Positions 1-5,936 of a stretch of DNA of 5,936 bases are shown here, piece by piece. Source of the stretch: CBDHHC01 sp050633205 (GTDB taxonomy: Bacteria; Pseudomonadota; Alphaproteobacteria; Rhizobiales; CBDHHC01); NCBI GenBank assembly GCA_050633205.1, contig JBOEGA010000142.1:1-5936 (forward strand). The letters are read 5' to 3'. Positions within the stretch are counted from its first letter, which is position 1. Every line of letters starts with the position of its first letter. The translations under genes were made by a program, and so were the position numbers. The notes beneath the pieces are model-generated. The model was given only the letters and a program-made list of their open reading frames with translations, searched no databases and had not been told where the DNA came from.

Positions 1-707
1 TTATTGTCGGGGTTTCCAAAGGTGGCTTCAGTGCAATCGGGGTGGTAGGTGTCCCTATCCTGTCTCTGATGATCCCTCCATTTCAGGCTGCAGCAATTAT
101 GCTTCCCATTCTGATTGCGATGGATATGACCGGACTATACGCATGGAGAGGAGTTTATGACAGAAAAAGCCTGATTGCATTACTGCCTGCCGCTTTTCTC
201 GGAATAGCAATAGGCTGGCTGACAGCAGCACTGATATCAGAAACCCATGTCAAGCTTATGCTTGGTATTATCGTCATCTGGTTTGTGCTGGCCTACTGGT
301 TACGCTCCGCCAGCTCAGAGCTTGCACAACCACATAATTATATCAAGGGCAGCCTTTATGGCGCTGTGGCTGGCTTTACAAGCTTTGTCAGTCATTCAGG
401 GGGACCGCCAGTAAATATGTATATGCTGCCACTCAGAATAGATCCAAAGAAGCTTGTAGGCACAATGGTTATTGTATTTACAGCGATCAACCTTCTCAAG
501 GTCCCACCCTATCTGGCGTTAGGGCAATTCTCGACAGAAAATATAATGACATCGCTCATGCTTTTGCCAATTGCACCATTAGGTGTTTTTGCAGGAGCAT
601 GGATGGTAAAACGGGTAGAGCCTGAAATTTTCTTCAGAGTTTCTTATCTGCTTTTGTTTCCCGTAGGACTGAAGTTGGCCTGGGACGGTTTTAAAGGTAT
701 TATGTAA
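1..707 (+). CDS. TauE/SafE family sulfite/organosulfur-type exporter permease (5' end cut off)
   Basis: An integral inner-membrane permease of the TauE/SafE (DUF81) family. Members are thought to export sulfite, sulfoacetate or related anions, but the substrate cannot be told from sequence. The frame is open from position 3 to a TAA at 705-707, giving 234 visible residues. The family is usually about 250 long, so roughly 15 residues lie off the left edge. The GTG at 42 is internal, because family-typical sequence (GVSKGGFS, visible residues 3-10) lies before it. The two half-repeats of the family are visible: the N-terminal motif GVSKGGFS...VPILSL, and the second-repeat motif GFTSFVSHSGGPPVNMY at about residues 124-140. 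Hydrophobic segments fill most of the rest (about 31-48, 57-78, 86-100, 117-133, 152-173, 183-200, 212-228). The gene converges with the YrbL-family gene 27 bp downstream. Family call is firm; substrate is unknown. Confidence 0.9.
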   Translation, partial: IVGVSKGGFSAIGVVGVPILSLMIPPFQAAAIMLPILIAMDMTGLYAWRGVYDRKSLIALLPAAFLGIAIGWLTAALISETHVKLMLGIIVIWFVLAYWLRSASSELAQPHNYIKGSLYGAVAGFTSFVSHSGGPPVNMYMLPLRIDPKKLVGTMVIVFTAINLLKVPPYLALGQFSTENIMTSLMLLPIAPLGVFAGAWMVKRVEPEIFFRVSYLLLFPVGLKLAWDGFKGIM

Positions 708-734
708 TTCAGAACAGACCGAAGCAAGGCGGGC

Positions 735-1370
735 CTACCAGGCCTTAACCTCACCAGACATTAATTTTTCAGCACGATCCCAGAAATTTACTATTTTCTG
801 TTGAATTTTTCTACGCAACAAAAAACTGGAATAAGAGGACAGCGGGATGAACTCGGAGTTCCCCAGGCCGTCTACTATATATAATTTCTTGCTGCCATCT
901 TCTCTTGTTATAACAACAATATTATGTGGTAACAGATCCCGTGTTTCAATCAGCTCACTTTGCAACCACAATCTGAATTCCCTGATACCTTTTGCAAGAG
1001 CAGGAGTGATACCGTTTGGCAATAACTGCTGAAGGTTTGGTGGAAGGCTTCCATCATGGTTTCGGAGTAGACGTGTTACAATACCCAGCCCCATATCAGT
1101 TTTCTGCGTGCCAAAAAACTCGGGAATATGATTCCAGACATTGCGGTTTTTACGCTTGATCAAGCCATTATAAGCCTTGATCTCCTTCAACTGATCGTCA
1201 AAAAGATAAGCTGGTCTGAACTTCTTGAGGCTTTTCTCGCTCTTTTTGCGGGCAGCACCAGTCCGGTGCGGCATCAGAACTTTTATTACCTTATCGGGAT
1301 CATCCGGATAGGCATAACAATGCCTTGTTCCTCCCGAGAATATCTTTTTCTTATCACTCAGTATTAACAT
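735..1370 (-). CDS. YrbL family protein (PhoP-regulatory-network YrbL-like, protein-kinase-like fold)
   Basis: A 211-residue cytoplasmic protein resembling E. coli YrbL, named for its place in the PhoP regulon; its biochemical role is not established. Three blocks match the family. Residues 13-31 contain GGTRHCYAYPDDPDKVIKV, corresponding to the YrbL segment GRHRKCYAHPEDAQRCIKI. Residues 145-151 (DLLPHNI) resemble a kinase catalytic loop with Asp145 and Asn150. Residues 166-177 contain VDGLGN and FIPL, where Asp167 sits like the metal-binding Asp of a DFG motif. Residues 34-65 are unusually rich in Lys and Arg. The ATG at 1370 was chosen over an in-frame TTG one codon upstream (1373); neither has a strong Shine-Dalgarno sequence. 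The stop at 735-737 lies close to the converging permease gene. A good promoter precedes it. Family membership is likely; kinase activity is inference. Confidence 0.85.
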   Translation of the reverse strand: MLILSDKKKIFSGGTRHCYAYPDDPDKVIKVLMPHRTGAARKKSEKSLKKFRPAYLFDDQLKEIKAYNGLIKRKNRNVWNHIPEFFGTQKTDMGLGIVTRLLRNHDGSLPPNLQQLLPNGITPALAKGIREFRLWLQSELIETRDLLPHNIVVITREDGSKKLYIVDGLGNSEFIPLSSYSSFLLRRKIQQKIVNFWDRAEKLMSGEVKAW

Positions 1371-1430
1371 CAACGATTCTTTGTCTGTATTTTTGCCGAG
1401 TCATTCTGAATCACAAAAAAATATGACCAG

Positions 1431-1459
1431 ATTATGCCACCCTTCATATAAACTGTCAC
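1431..1459 (-). promoter_or_regulatory. sigma70-type promoter for the YrbL-family gene
   Basis: On the minus strand, GTGACA (1459-1454) and CATAAT (1436-1431) are separated by exactly 17 bp. Each matches the -35 and -10 consensus at five of six positions. The expected transcription start is near 1424, leaving a leader of about 54 nt before the ATG at 1370. I found no clear PhoP-type direct repeat (GTTTA-N5-GTTTA) beside it, so PhoP control cannot be claimed from this sequence. Confidence 0.55.
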
Positions 1460-1592
1460 AAAAACGTCATGAATTCAAGCAGCTGGATTTAGATCTTAAA
1501 CTATTTATTTAAAGGCAAAGGTAATAATCAGCCATGGTAACAAAACCGCACTTCCCTTTGCCTTCAGCAAGGAACAAACAGGTTGCCTGCCC

Positions 1593-2951
1593 TTACTCTT
1601 CCACCTTAACCAGCTCAGTCCCTCGCTTTTCCGCTACTGGAGCGGGCAGCAGTGCACGGATTTTACCAGTAGTTTTGATCTCGCCATTAGAAACATATGC
1701 CTCATGGTTTTCTTCAATTGAACTTAGCTCATAAAGGTAATTAACCATAAGACCTGCAGATTGCCCCAGCCCTTTAGCAGACGTATCTCCAAGCCAGTTT
1801 ATCTGTTTTAATGAAGCGCCATTCCCCAGATGGAAGCGGGCAACGGGGTCAATAGGCTCTCCTGTTCTGCGCTTTTCATTCAGAAAATATTGCGCAGCAA
1901 GCGTCATAAGCGGTTTTTGCAGATCAATCCTGTTCTGCTCGTTTCTGTTCCAGTTCAGATCACTGACAATATCCCGCATTTCACTCGCAGGTCCTGATGG
2001 ATCTTTTTTCGCTTCACGCATAAGCCATTTCATAAATCCGGGGATAGGCGAGAGAGTTGTAAATGTTTTAAGGTTAGGCAATTCGATAGCCAGATCCATG
2101 GCAACCTGTTTAATAAGGAAGTTGCCAAAGGAAACACCTTTCAATCCTTTCTGACAGTTGGAAATGGAATAGAAAACTGCCGTTGTGGCTTCGCTTTCCC
2201 TGATCGCTTCCCGATCACTGGCCAGAACTTCCTGAATTGACGTTGAAATGCCTTTGGTCAGGGCTATCTCTACAAATATCAACGGATCATCAGGCATTAC
2301 CGGGTGGAAGAATGCAAAGCACCGACGGTCTTCAGGCTCCAGCCTTGCACGCAGCTCTTCCCAGCTTCCAATCTCGTGAACAGCTTCATATTTGATGATC
2401 TTCTCAAGAATATGTGCCGGGGTCGTCCAGTCAATCCTGCGTAATACAAGAAACCCTTTATTAAACCAGGAACTGAACAGATGCTTGAAATCAAGGTCAA
2501 TGCGCTCGCATTCCTTGCTGATTGAGGAATTGCCAAGAAACTCCGCGCGCATATCCACCAGTCGGGCCGTACCACCAAGGCACATATTCAGGCGTCGGAT
2601 CAGTTCCTGCCGTCTGGGTTCAGTTGTATTGATCAGCTTCTTCAGGTTTTTCGATGACCTGTCTTTTTCATATTCACTGATCGCTTTTTTGGCTGGCTCA
2701 AGGTCCACATCATATTCTTCGGCCAGTAAACGAAAGAATTCCTCTTTTCCATTTTCATCCAGCTCTGCATATTTTTGCAAAACCGCATGGGCGATCGCAG
2801 TTCCTGAAGCTTCTCCGCGTGAAGACAGCAGATCATTACATAATTCGCCAATTGTACAGTCGTATTTATTATCCCCCTGAGAACTTGAAAAACGAAGGCC
2901 TTTGGAAAGTATAGTATTTAGTAAGTCTCTGAAAAAACTGATACTATTCAT
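1593..2951 (-). CDS. malonyl-CoA decarboxylase
   Basis: Converts malonyl-CoA to acetyl-CoA and CO2 (EC 4.1.1.9), used in malonate use or to control malonyl-CoA levels. The 452-residue length is normal for bacterial single-chain enzymes. The N-terminal part (about 1-185) is the helical MCD domain. The C-terminal catalytic domain holds the family signatures HPVMPDDPLIFVEIALT (216-232), FYSISNCQKGLKGVSFGNF (260-278), LSPIPGF (300-306) and HLGNGASLKQINWLGD (374-389). By comparison with human MLYCD (Ser329, His423), the catalytic pair should be Ser301 and His374; both are present. The start is fixed because a TAA lies in frame two codons before the ATG; the ribosome-binding site is weak. No malonyl-CoA synthetase (matB) or malonate transporter lies beside it, and the flanking gaps of 222 and 547 bp suggest a single-gene unit. 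No organelle-type targeting or signal peptide is seen. Identification is firm. Confidence 0.96.
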   Translation of the reverse strand: MNSISFFRDLLNTILSKGLRFSSSQGDNKYDCTIGELCNDLLSSRGEASGTAIAHAVLQKYAELDENGKEEFFRLLAEEYDVDLEPAKKAISEYEKDRSSKNLKKLINTTEPRRQELIRRLNMCLGGTARLVDMRAEFLGNSSISKECERIDLDFKHLFSSWFNKGFLVLRRIDWTTPAHILEKIIKYEAVHEIGSWEELRARLEPEDRRCFAFFHPVMPDDPLIFVEIALTKGISTSIQEVLASDREAIRESEATTAVFYSISNCQKGLKGVSFGNFLIKQVAMDLAIELPNLKTFTTLSPIPGFMKWLMREAKKDPSGPASEMRDIVSDLNWNRNEQNRIDLQKPLMTLAAQYFLNEKRRTGEPIDPVARFHLGNGASLKQINWLGDTSAKGLGQSAGLMVNYLYELSSIEENHEAYVSNGEIKTTGKIRALLPAPVAEKRGTELVKVEE

Positions 2952-3035
2952 TATTTATACACCACTGAGAACGGTTGTTTTTCTTAACTGATTTACATCA
3001 TTTCCGGTAATACGAAAATGACATCCCCTCTTATA

Positions 3036-3377
3036 TCAATGATAGATCAGTATCTCGTTAAAGGCGAGGTTAAATATTACACAACCCGGAAACACAACAG
3101 GGCATAGCATTACCTGTTTTGAGAGGGTCAGATTACATGGATGTTTAAACGTGATCCACGGATGCCCGGTTTCAAAGACCATTGTCAACATAGGACGCCA
3201 GAGGTCAATAGCCGCAACTTTTTTGAAGATCTTTATTTCCCCACGCTCTGCTTTTTCCTCATAAGCATGATATTTTTCCTCAAAAGTCCTGCCATAAAGG
3301 TCATGCAGATCAGGTACATCATCCGGAGAGAAGGGTGTCCATGTGCCACCAGCCTCCACACGTCTAATAAACAGGTT
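3036..3377 (-). pseudogene. internal fragment of ribonucleoside-diphosphate reductase large subunit (nrdA remnant)
   Basis: A minus-strand open frame carries an internal NrdA segment. Clear similarity runs from NLFIRRVEAGGTW (from 3377) through FSPDDVPDLHDLYGRTFEE, the basic stretch GEIKIFKKVAAIDLW and FETGHPWITFKHPCNL (ending at 3129): about 83 codons without a stop. Class I large subunits normally read ...FKDPCN(L/I)RSPQQHVGVVHSSNLCTEI... here; the fragment has His for the first Asp and then loses the match, ending at a TGA (3036). A complete NrdA is several hundred residues or more, so both the N-terminal ATP-cone region and the catalytic barrel are missing. The radical-cysteine motif (Cys439 of E. 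coli NrdA) is not intact. A GTG at 3359 could begin a 107-residue frame but has no good ribosome-binding site. The 5' side is disturbed by a 23-bp tandem duplication. The rest of the 2952-3498 gap shows no other gene. Confidence 0.75.
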
Positions 3378-3410
3378 TCGGTTATGGTAATAAACAGGTT
3401 TCGCTCGTGG
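3365..3410. repeat. 23-bp tandem duplication at the edge of the nrdA remnant
   Basis: Two adjacent 23-bp units (3365-3387 and 3388-3410) share an exact 16-bp core, TAATAAACAGGTTTCG, and 4 of the last 7 bases, so 20 of 23 match. On the minus strand each core encodes RNLFI, but in different frames because 23 is not a multiple of three. Removing one unit would join an upstream ATG frame (from 3418, MHFHERNLFI) to the NrdA-like frame. The duplication is therefore a frameshift within the remnant. Confidence 0.85.
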
Positions 3411-3498
3411 AAATGCATTTATTTCAGCTACGAAAAATATTCCGGAGTTATTTCAATACAGTAAGGCAGGTGCTGTAAACAGGATAAAGCAAACAGAA

Positions 3499-4218
3499 TT
3501 ATACCCGCTTCAATAGTGCCTCGGGAAGCACTTTCATGATCCAGGCAATCAGCCTCCACCTTTTTGTAATATACGCTCTCTTTTTACCATTTTTAATTGC
3601 ACCTGCTATTTGCCGGGCAGCTTTTTCAGGTGAAGCAACCCAGAAAAGCCCATCTCCTTTTGCCATCGGCGTATCAACAAAACCCGGCAGTATATCCGTT
3701 ACCTGAAGATCAAACTTATCCTTGAAGGCTTTTAATCTCAGCCCTTCCATATAATTGGATACATAGGCTTTAGACGCACTATATGCAGGTGCAAATGAAC
3801 TGCCTCTGAATGAAGCAATTGAGGAAATTCCAACAATATGGCCAGTACCCTGCTTTTTAAAAAGTTGATAAGAGGCAGTCGCAATAGCTGTAAAACCGGA
3901 AATATTGGTATCAATGGTTTCCTGTTCAGGATCATAGCTCAGGTCAGGATTTATGTATCCTGTTCCGGCATTGATGATTACAAGATCAATACTGCCCATT
4001 TCGCCTGCCAGTTTATTAAACTGCTCTTGCGCTGTGAGCTGCTCTGAAACATCCATTTCCTGAATAGTGATATCACCGCCCAGATTATTCTGAATTTCCT
4101 GTAAAAGCGGCACCCTTCTGCCTGTCAGACCAAGAGCATACCCATCAGCGGACAGAACTTCCGCCAGTGCCTTACCAATACCGGAACTGGCACCAATAAT
4201 AATAGCCCGCTTTTGCAT
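3499..4218 (-). CDS. SDR family NAD(P)-dependent oxidoreductase
   Basis: A 239-residue classical short-chain dehydrogenase/reductase, expected to be a cytosolic or membrane-associated NAD(P)(H)-dependent oxidoreductase of unknown substrate. It has the Rossmann nucleotide-binding motif GASSGIG (9-15), the INAG motif (82-85), the structural Asn (105, in DTNISG), and the catalytic Ser133, Tyr146 and Lys150 (ISSIAS and YSASK). LPGFVDTPMAKG follows the active site in the usual position. The C-terminal tail (RWRLIAWIMKVLPEALL) is amphipathic and could touch the membrane. The open frame continues 27 codons upstream to 4299, but the ATG at 4218 is preferred: the protein then starts MQKRAIIIGASSG as in the family, and GGGAGAGGA lies 9 nt before it. 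It sits alone, 206 bp downstream of amtB. Family certain; substrate not identifiable. Confidence 0.93.
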   Translation of the reverse strand: MQKRAIIIGASSGIGKALAEVLSADGYALGLTGRRVPLLQEIQNNLGGDITIQEMDVSEQLTAQEQFNKLAGEMGSIDLVIINAGTGYINPDLSYDPEQETIDTNISGFTAIATASYQLFKKQGTGHIVGISSIASFRGSSFAPAYSASKAYVSNYMEGLRLKAFKDKFDLQVTDILPGFVDTPMAKGDGLFWVASPEKAARQIAGAIKNGKKRAYITKRWRLIAWIMKVLPEALLKRV

Positions 4219-4227
4219 ACAGCAATA

Positions 4228-4236
4228 TCCTCTCCC
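4228..4236 (-). promoter_or_regulatory. ribosome-binding site deciding the SDR start
   Basis: GGGAGAGGA on the minus strand ends 9 nt before the ATG at 4218. It is the only strong Shine-Dalgarno sequence near the beginning of the frame, so it favours the 239-residue form over the 266-residue extension starting at 4299. Confidence 0.7.
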
Positions 4237-4301
4237 GAAAACAGCACCCAACCCGAACTTACCCTGATTGGATATTGCAAAAAGCAGGCACGTTTTCAAT
4301 A

Positions 4302-4331
4302 GTTATAAGAAGCTATCAAATTAGTTTGATA
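4302..4331 (-). promoter_or_regulatory. candidate operator (perfect inverted repeat) and -10 element upstream of the SDR gene
   Basis: The minus strand reads TATCAAACTAATTTGATA (4331-4314): 7-bp perfectly complementary arms around a 4-nt centre. Seven base pairs downstream is TATAAC (4307-4302), five of six matches to a -10 hexamer; a TTATCA -35-like hexamer overlaps the repeat but at a long 19-bp spacing. A repeat in the promoter spacer is a usual place for a repressor to bind. It is not an FNR site, because the half-sites are in the opposite order (ATCAA-N6-TTGAT). Operator function is inference. Confidence 0.4.
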
Positions 4332-4379
4332 AGAATTCAGGTCATTTACGAACTTGTTAAATTATAATTGATGCATTTC

Positions 4380-4407
4380 AGACCCGGCCTACTTTGTTGC
4401 CGGATCT
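4380..4407 (-). terminator. hairpin downstream of amtB, probable terminator
   Basis: On the minus strand AGATCCGGC and GCCGGGTCT form a 9-bp stem (one G-T pair) with a 10-nt loop, beginning 18 nt after the amtB stop codon. It is GC-rich in an AT-rich gap. No run of T follows directly, so it may be an inefficient intrinsic terminator or an mRNA 3'-end stabiliser. Confidence 0.5.
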
Positions 4408-4424
4408 GTAAACTGTGTGCAATC

Positions 4425-5645
4425 TTATCGGATCATATCCTCTTCAGGGGAAGCACTGATTTTATGGATAGCGAGATCTGCACCCATACGCTCTTCATCA
4501 TCAGTCATACGCAGACCTGTCGCAAATTTCAGAACTCCGTAGACCAACGCCCCCATAGCAGTGGCATATACGACAGCAACAAGACTGCCAATAATCTGCA
4601 CAGTCAGGCTTACACCTCCAAGACCACCAAGCTCAGACAATCCGAAAATGCCTGCAGCGATTCCGCCCCAGAGACCACATAACCCATGTAATGGCCAGAC
4701 ACCCAGCACATCATCAATCCTGAGCTTCTCCTGACAGATCTGGAACATCACAACAAAAATTACTCCTGCAATCCCCCCTACAACAAAAGAACCTACAGGA
4801 TGCATGATATCAGAACCTGCACATACAGCGACCAGCCCGGCCAGCGCACCATTATGAATAAAGCCGGGATCATTTTTACCCACAAACAAAGCAGTCAGAA
4901 TTCCACCGCACATGGCCATAAGCGAGTTCATTGCAACCAGCCCGGACACACCTGCAAGGGATTGCGCTGACATCACATTAAACCCGAACCAGCCAATACA
5001 AAGAAGCCAGGACCCTAATGCAAGCCATGGAATTGAACTTGGTGGAATACCCTGCGAGCGCCCTTTATCATCATAACGGCCCTTTCTCGCACCCAGCAGA
5101 ATTACTGCCGAAAAAGCTATCCAGCCACCAACCGCGTGAACAACGATTGATCCGGCAAAGTCATGAAAGTTTTCATTATAGCTCGCCTTAAACCACGACT
5201 GTAACGCTGAATCCGCATTCCATATCTGCCCTTCAAAGAAAGGATAGACCAGTGCAACAAGAGCCACGGTTGCAGCACACTGCGGGAAAAACTTCATACG
5301 CTCGGCAATTCCCCCGGAAATGATTGCAGGAATAGCAGCGGCAAATGTCGCCAGAAAGAAAAACTTGACCAGAGCAAAGCCCTGTTTGTCAAACCCGTCA
5401 GCTCCACCAACAAGCGTTTTGGCATCAACCAGAAAGCTGACCCCATAAGCTATAGAATAGCCAATAAAAAAATAGGCTGTAACTGACAAAGCAAAGTCGG
5501 TCAGTATCTTCACAAGTGCATTAACCTGATTTTTACGCCTGACAGTCCCGACTTCCAGAAAAGCAAAGCCACCATGCATGGCAAAAACCAGTATTGCCCC
5601 CAGCAGCACAAAAAGTACATCTCCACTCACGCCACCCTTATCCAT
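4425..5645 (-). CDS. amtB: ammonium transporter (Amt/AmtB family)
   Basis: A 406-residue inner-membrane ammonium channel of the Amt/MEP/Rh family, with the expected 11 hydrophobic segments. Conserved elements are visible: TFAAAIPAIISGGIAERMKF in the pore-helix region, HDFAGSIVVH containing the equivalent of E. coli Asp160 (Asp162 here) and the first pore His (His170), WFGFN, and WPLHGLCGLWGG with the second pore His (His320). The cytoplasmic tail RMTDDEERMGADLAIH matches the segment that docks PII protein (GlnK) in AmtB. In the periplasmic recruitment site, E. coli has FNAGS and this protein has FNVMS; the Ser is kept (Ser226). The ATG at 5645 is chosen over the GTG at 5651, which would lie inside the AAGGGGAG ribosome-binding site. 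There is no cleavable-looking signal peptide. No glnK lies upstream; the next gene is divergent. Confidence in the family is very high. Confidence 0.96.
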   Translation of the reverse strand: MDKGGVSGDVLFVLLGAILVFAMHGGFAFLEVGTVRRKNQVNALVKILTDFALSVTAYFFIGYSIAYGVSFLVDAKTLVGGADGFDKQGFALVKFFFLATFAAAIPAIISGGIAERMKFFPQCAATVALVALVYPFFEGQIWNADSALQSWFKASYNENFHDFAGSIVVHAVGGWIAFSAVILLGARKGRYDDKGRSQGIPPSSIPWLALGSWLLCIGWFGFNVMSAQSLAGVSGLVAMNSLMAMCGGILTALFVGKNDPGFIHNGALAGLVAVCAGSDIMHPVGSFVVGGIAGVIFVVMFQICQEKLRIDDVLGVWPLHGLCGLWGGIAAGIFGLSELGGLGGVSLTVQIIGSLVAVVYATAMGALVYGVLKFATGLRMTDDEERMGADLAIHKISASPEEDMIR

Positions 5646-5650
5646 AATCA

Positions 5651-5658
5651 CTCCCCTT
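5651..5658 (-). promoter_or_regulatory. ribosome-binding site deciding the amtB start
   Basis: AAGGGGAG on the minus strand lies 5 nt before the ATG at 5645. The alternative GTG at 5651 overlaps this sequence and would have no usable Shine-Dalgarno of its own. Confidence 0.75.
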
Positions 5659-5786
5659 ATTTTTTATTTTACGCCAACAACAGATATGCCTATGCGGCAA
5701 GCATAAGATTAAATTAAAGGCAAATTAAAAGGTAAGCTATGCATACTTATTGCGCAGATGCACGTTTCCTGGGCTGTTAAACCCTC

Positions 5787-5814
5787 TTTAAAGCTAATCA
5801 GGTAGAAATATAGA
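5787..5814 (+). promoter_or_regulatory. possible sigma70-type promoter for the right-edge sensor gene
   Basis: TTTAAA (5787-5792) and TATAGA (5809-5814) are 16 bp apart, each with four of six consensus matches. The spacing from TATAGA to the ATG at 5857 would leave a leader of about 35 nt. This is a weak match in an AT-rich region and could be chance. Confidence 0.3.
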
Positions 5815-5856
5815 ACCATCAGCTAAAAGGTCCTGTTTTTACCCAAGGCGCAATAT

Positions 5857-5936
5857 ATGACTACTTTTCGCAACATGCGTCTGCAAACCAGGCTATTGAT
5901 TTCCTTTACATTTCTTTCAATACTTGCTGTGACGAT
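5857..5936 (+). CDS. N-terminus of a membrane-anchored sensor/chemoreceptor-like protein (3' end cut off)
   Basis: Only the first 26 codons are in the window: MTTFRNMRLQTRLLIS followed by a hydrophobic run (FTFLSILAVT). A short basic stretch (MRLQTR) then a membrane segment is typical of methyl-accepting chemotaxis proteins, HAMP-containing histidine kinases and GGDEF or cyclase sensors; these cannot be told apart here. AAGG (5845-5848) lies 8 nt before the ATG, supporting this start. The gene is divergent from amtB across 211 bp. The coding call is reasonable because of start, ribosome-binding site and N-terminal pattern, but there is too little sequence to name the family. Confidence 0.6.
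   Translation, partial: MTTFRNMRLQTRLLISFTFLSILAVT

Noticed and set aside
726..746. Short GC inverted repeat (GGCCT-ACC-AGGCC, 732-744) between the converging permease and YrbL-family genes
   Set aside because: The stem is only 5 bp, overlaps the yrbL stop codon, and no T-run follows on either strand, so a terminator call is not supported.
1579..1589. Small hairpin CAGG-TTG-CCTG just after the decarboxylase stop
   Set aside because: A 4-bp stem with no proper T-tract is too weak to call a terminator.
2392..2880. 162-codon plus-strand open frame
   Set aside because: It lies wholly inside the malonyl-CoA decarboxylase gene on the other strand and its Ser/Arg-rich translation is typical of an antisense shadow.
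3023..3031. Shine-Dalgarno-like AGAGGGG followed by ATG on the minus strand, suggesting a small peptide
   Set aside because: There is no spacing between the purine run and the ATG, and the frame stops after a few codons.
3141..3464. 107-codon plus-strand open frame across the nrdA remnant
   Set aside because: It is the antisense of the NrdA-like coding frame, has no family resemblance and no convincing ribosome-binding site.
4219..4299. 27-codon N-terminal extension of the SDR protein
   Set aside because: The Rossmann motif would sit too far in, the extension has no Shine-Dalgarno, and a strong one serves the ATG at 4218.
5760..5774. NtrC-like site GCAC-N7-GGGC upstream of amtB
   Set aside because: One arm mismatches, the centre does not fit the usual A/T pattern, and no sigma54 -24/-12 element (GG-N10-GC) was found before amtB.

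Overview
This window looks like chromosomal DNA from a Gram-negative bacterium, most likely a proteobacterium with moderate-to-low GC. The basis is the mix of families present: a TauE/SafE permease, a YrbL-type kinase-like protein, a single-chain malonyl-CoA decarboxylase, a classical short-chain dehydrogenase, an AmtB ammonium transporter and the start of a membrane sensor. I cannot name a genus. No rRNA, tRNA, CRISPR array, transposase or phage gene is visible.

Layout: the left edge cuts a TauE/SafE permease gene on the plus strand (to 707). It converges with four intact minus-strand genes, listed here in transcription order from the right: amtB (5645 to 4425), an SDR oxidoreductase (4218 to 3499), malonyl-CoA decarboxylase (2951 to 1593) and a YrbL-family gene (1370 to 735). 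All four are separated by more than 200 bp, so they look like separate transcription units rather than one operon. At the right edge a plus-strand membrane sensor or chemoreceptor-like gene starts at 5857, divergent from amtB across a 211-bp regulatory region.

The least ordinary stretch is the 547-bp gap between the SDR and the decarboxylase (2952-3498). It holds an orphan internal piece of a class I ribonucleotide reductase large-subunit gene (nrdA) on the minus strand. About 83 codons are well preserved. They are preceded by a 23-bp tandem duplication that changes the frame, and they fade out just before the part of NrdA that carries the radical cysteine. I read this as a decaying pseudogene fragment rather than a working protein.

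Regulatory signals that can be supported are a good sigma70-type promoter ahead of yrbL, a hairpin after amtB, a perfect inverted repeat (possible operator) ahead of the SDR gene, and strong Shine-Dalgarno sequences that fix the starts of amtB and the SDR gene. The genes do not form an obvious pathway. I see no convincing new multi-gene system here; the nrdA fragment is the main item for follow-up.
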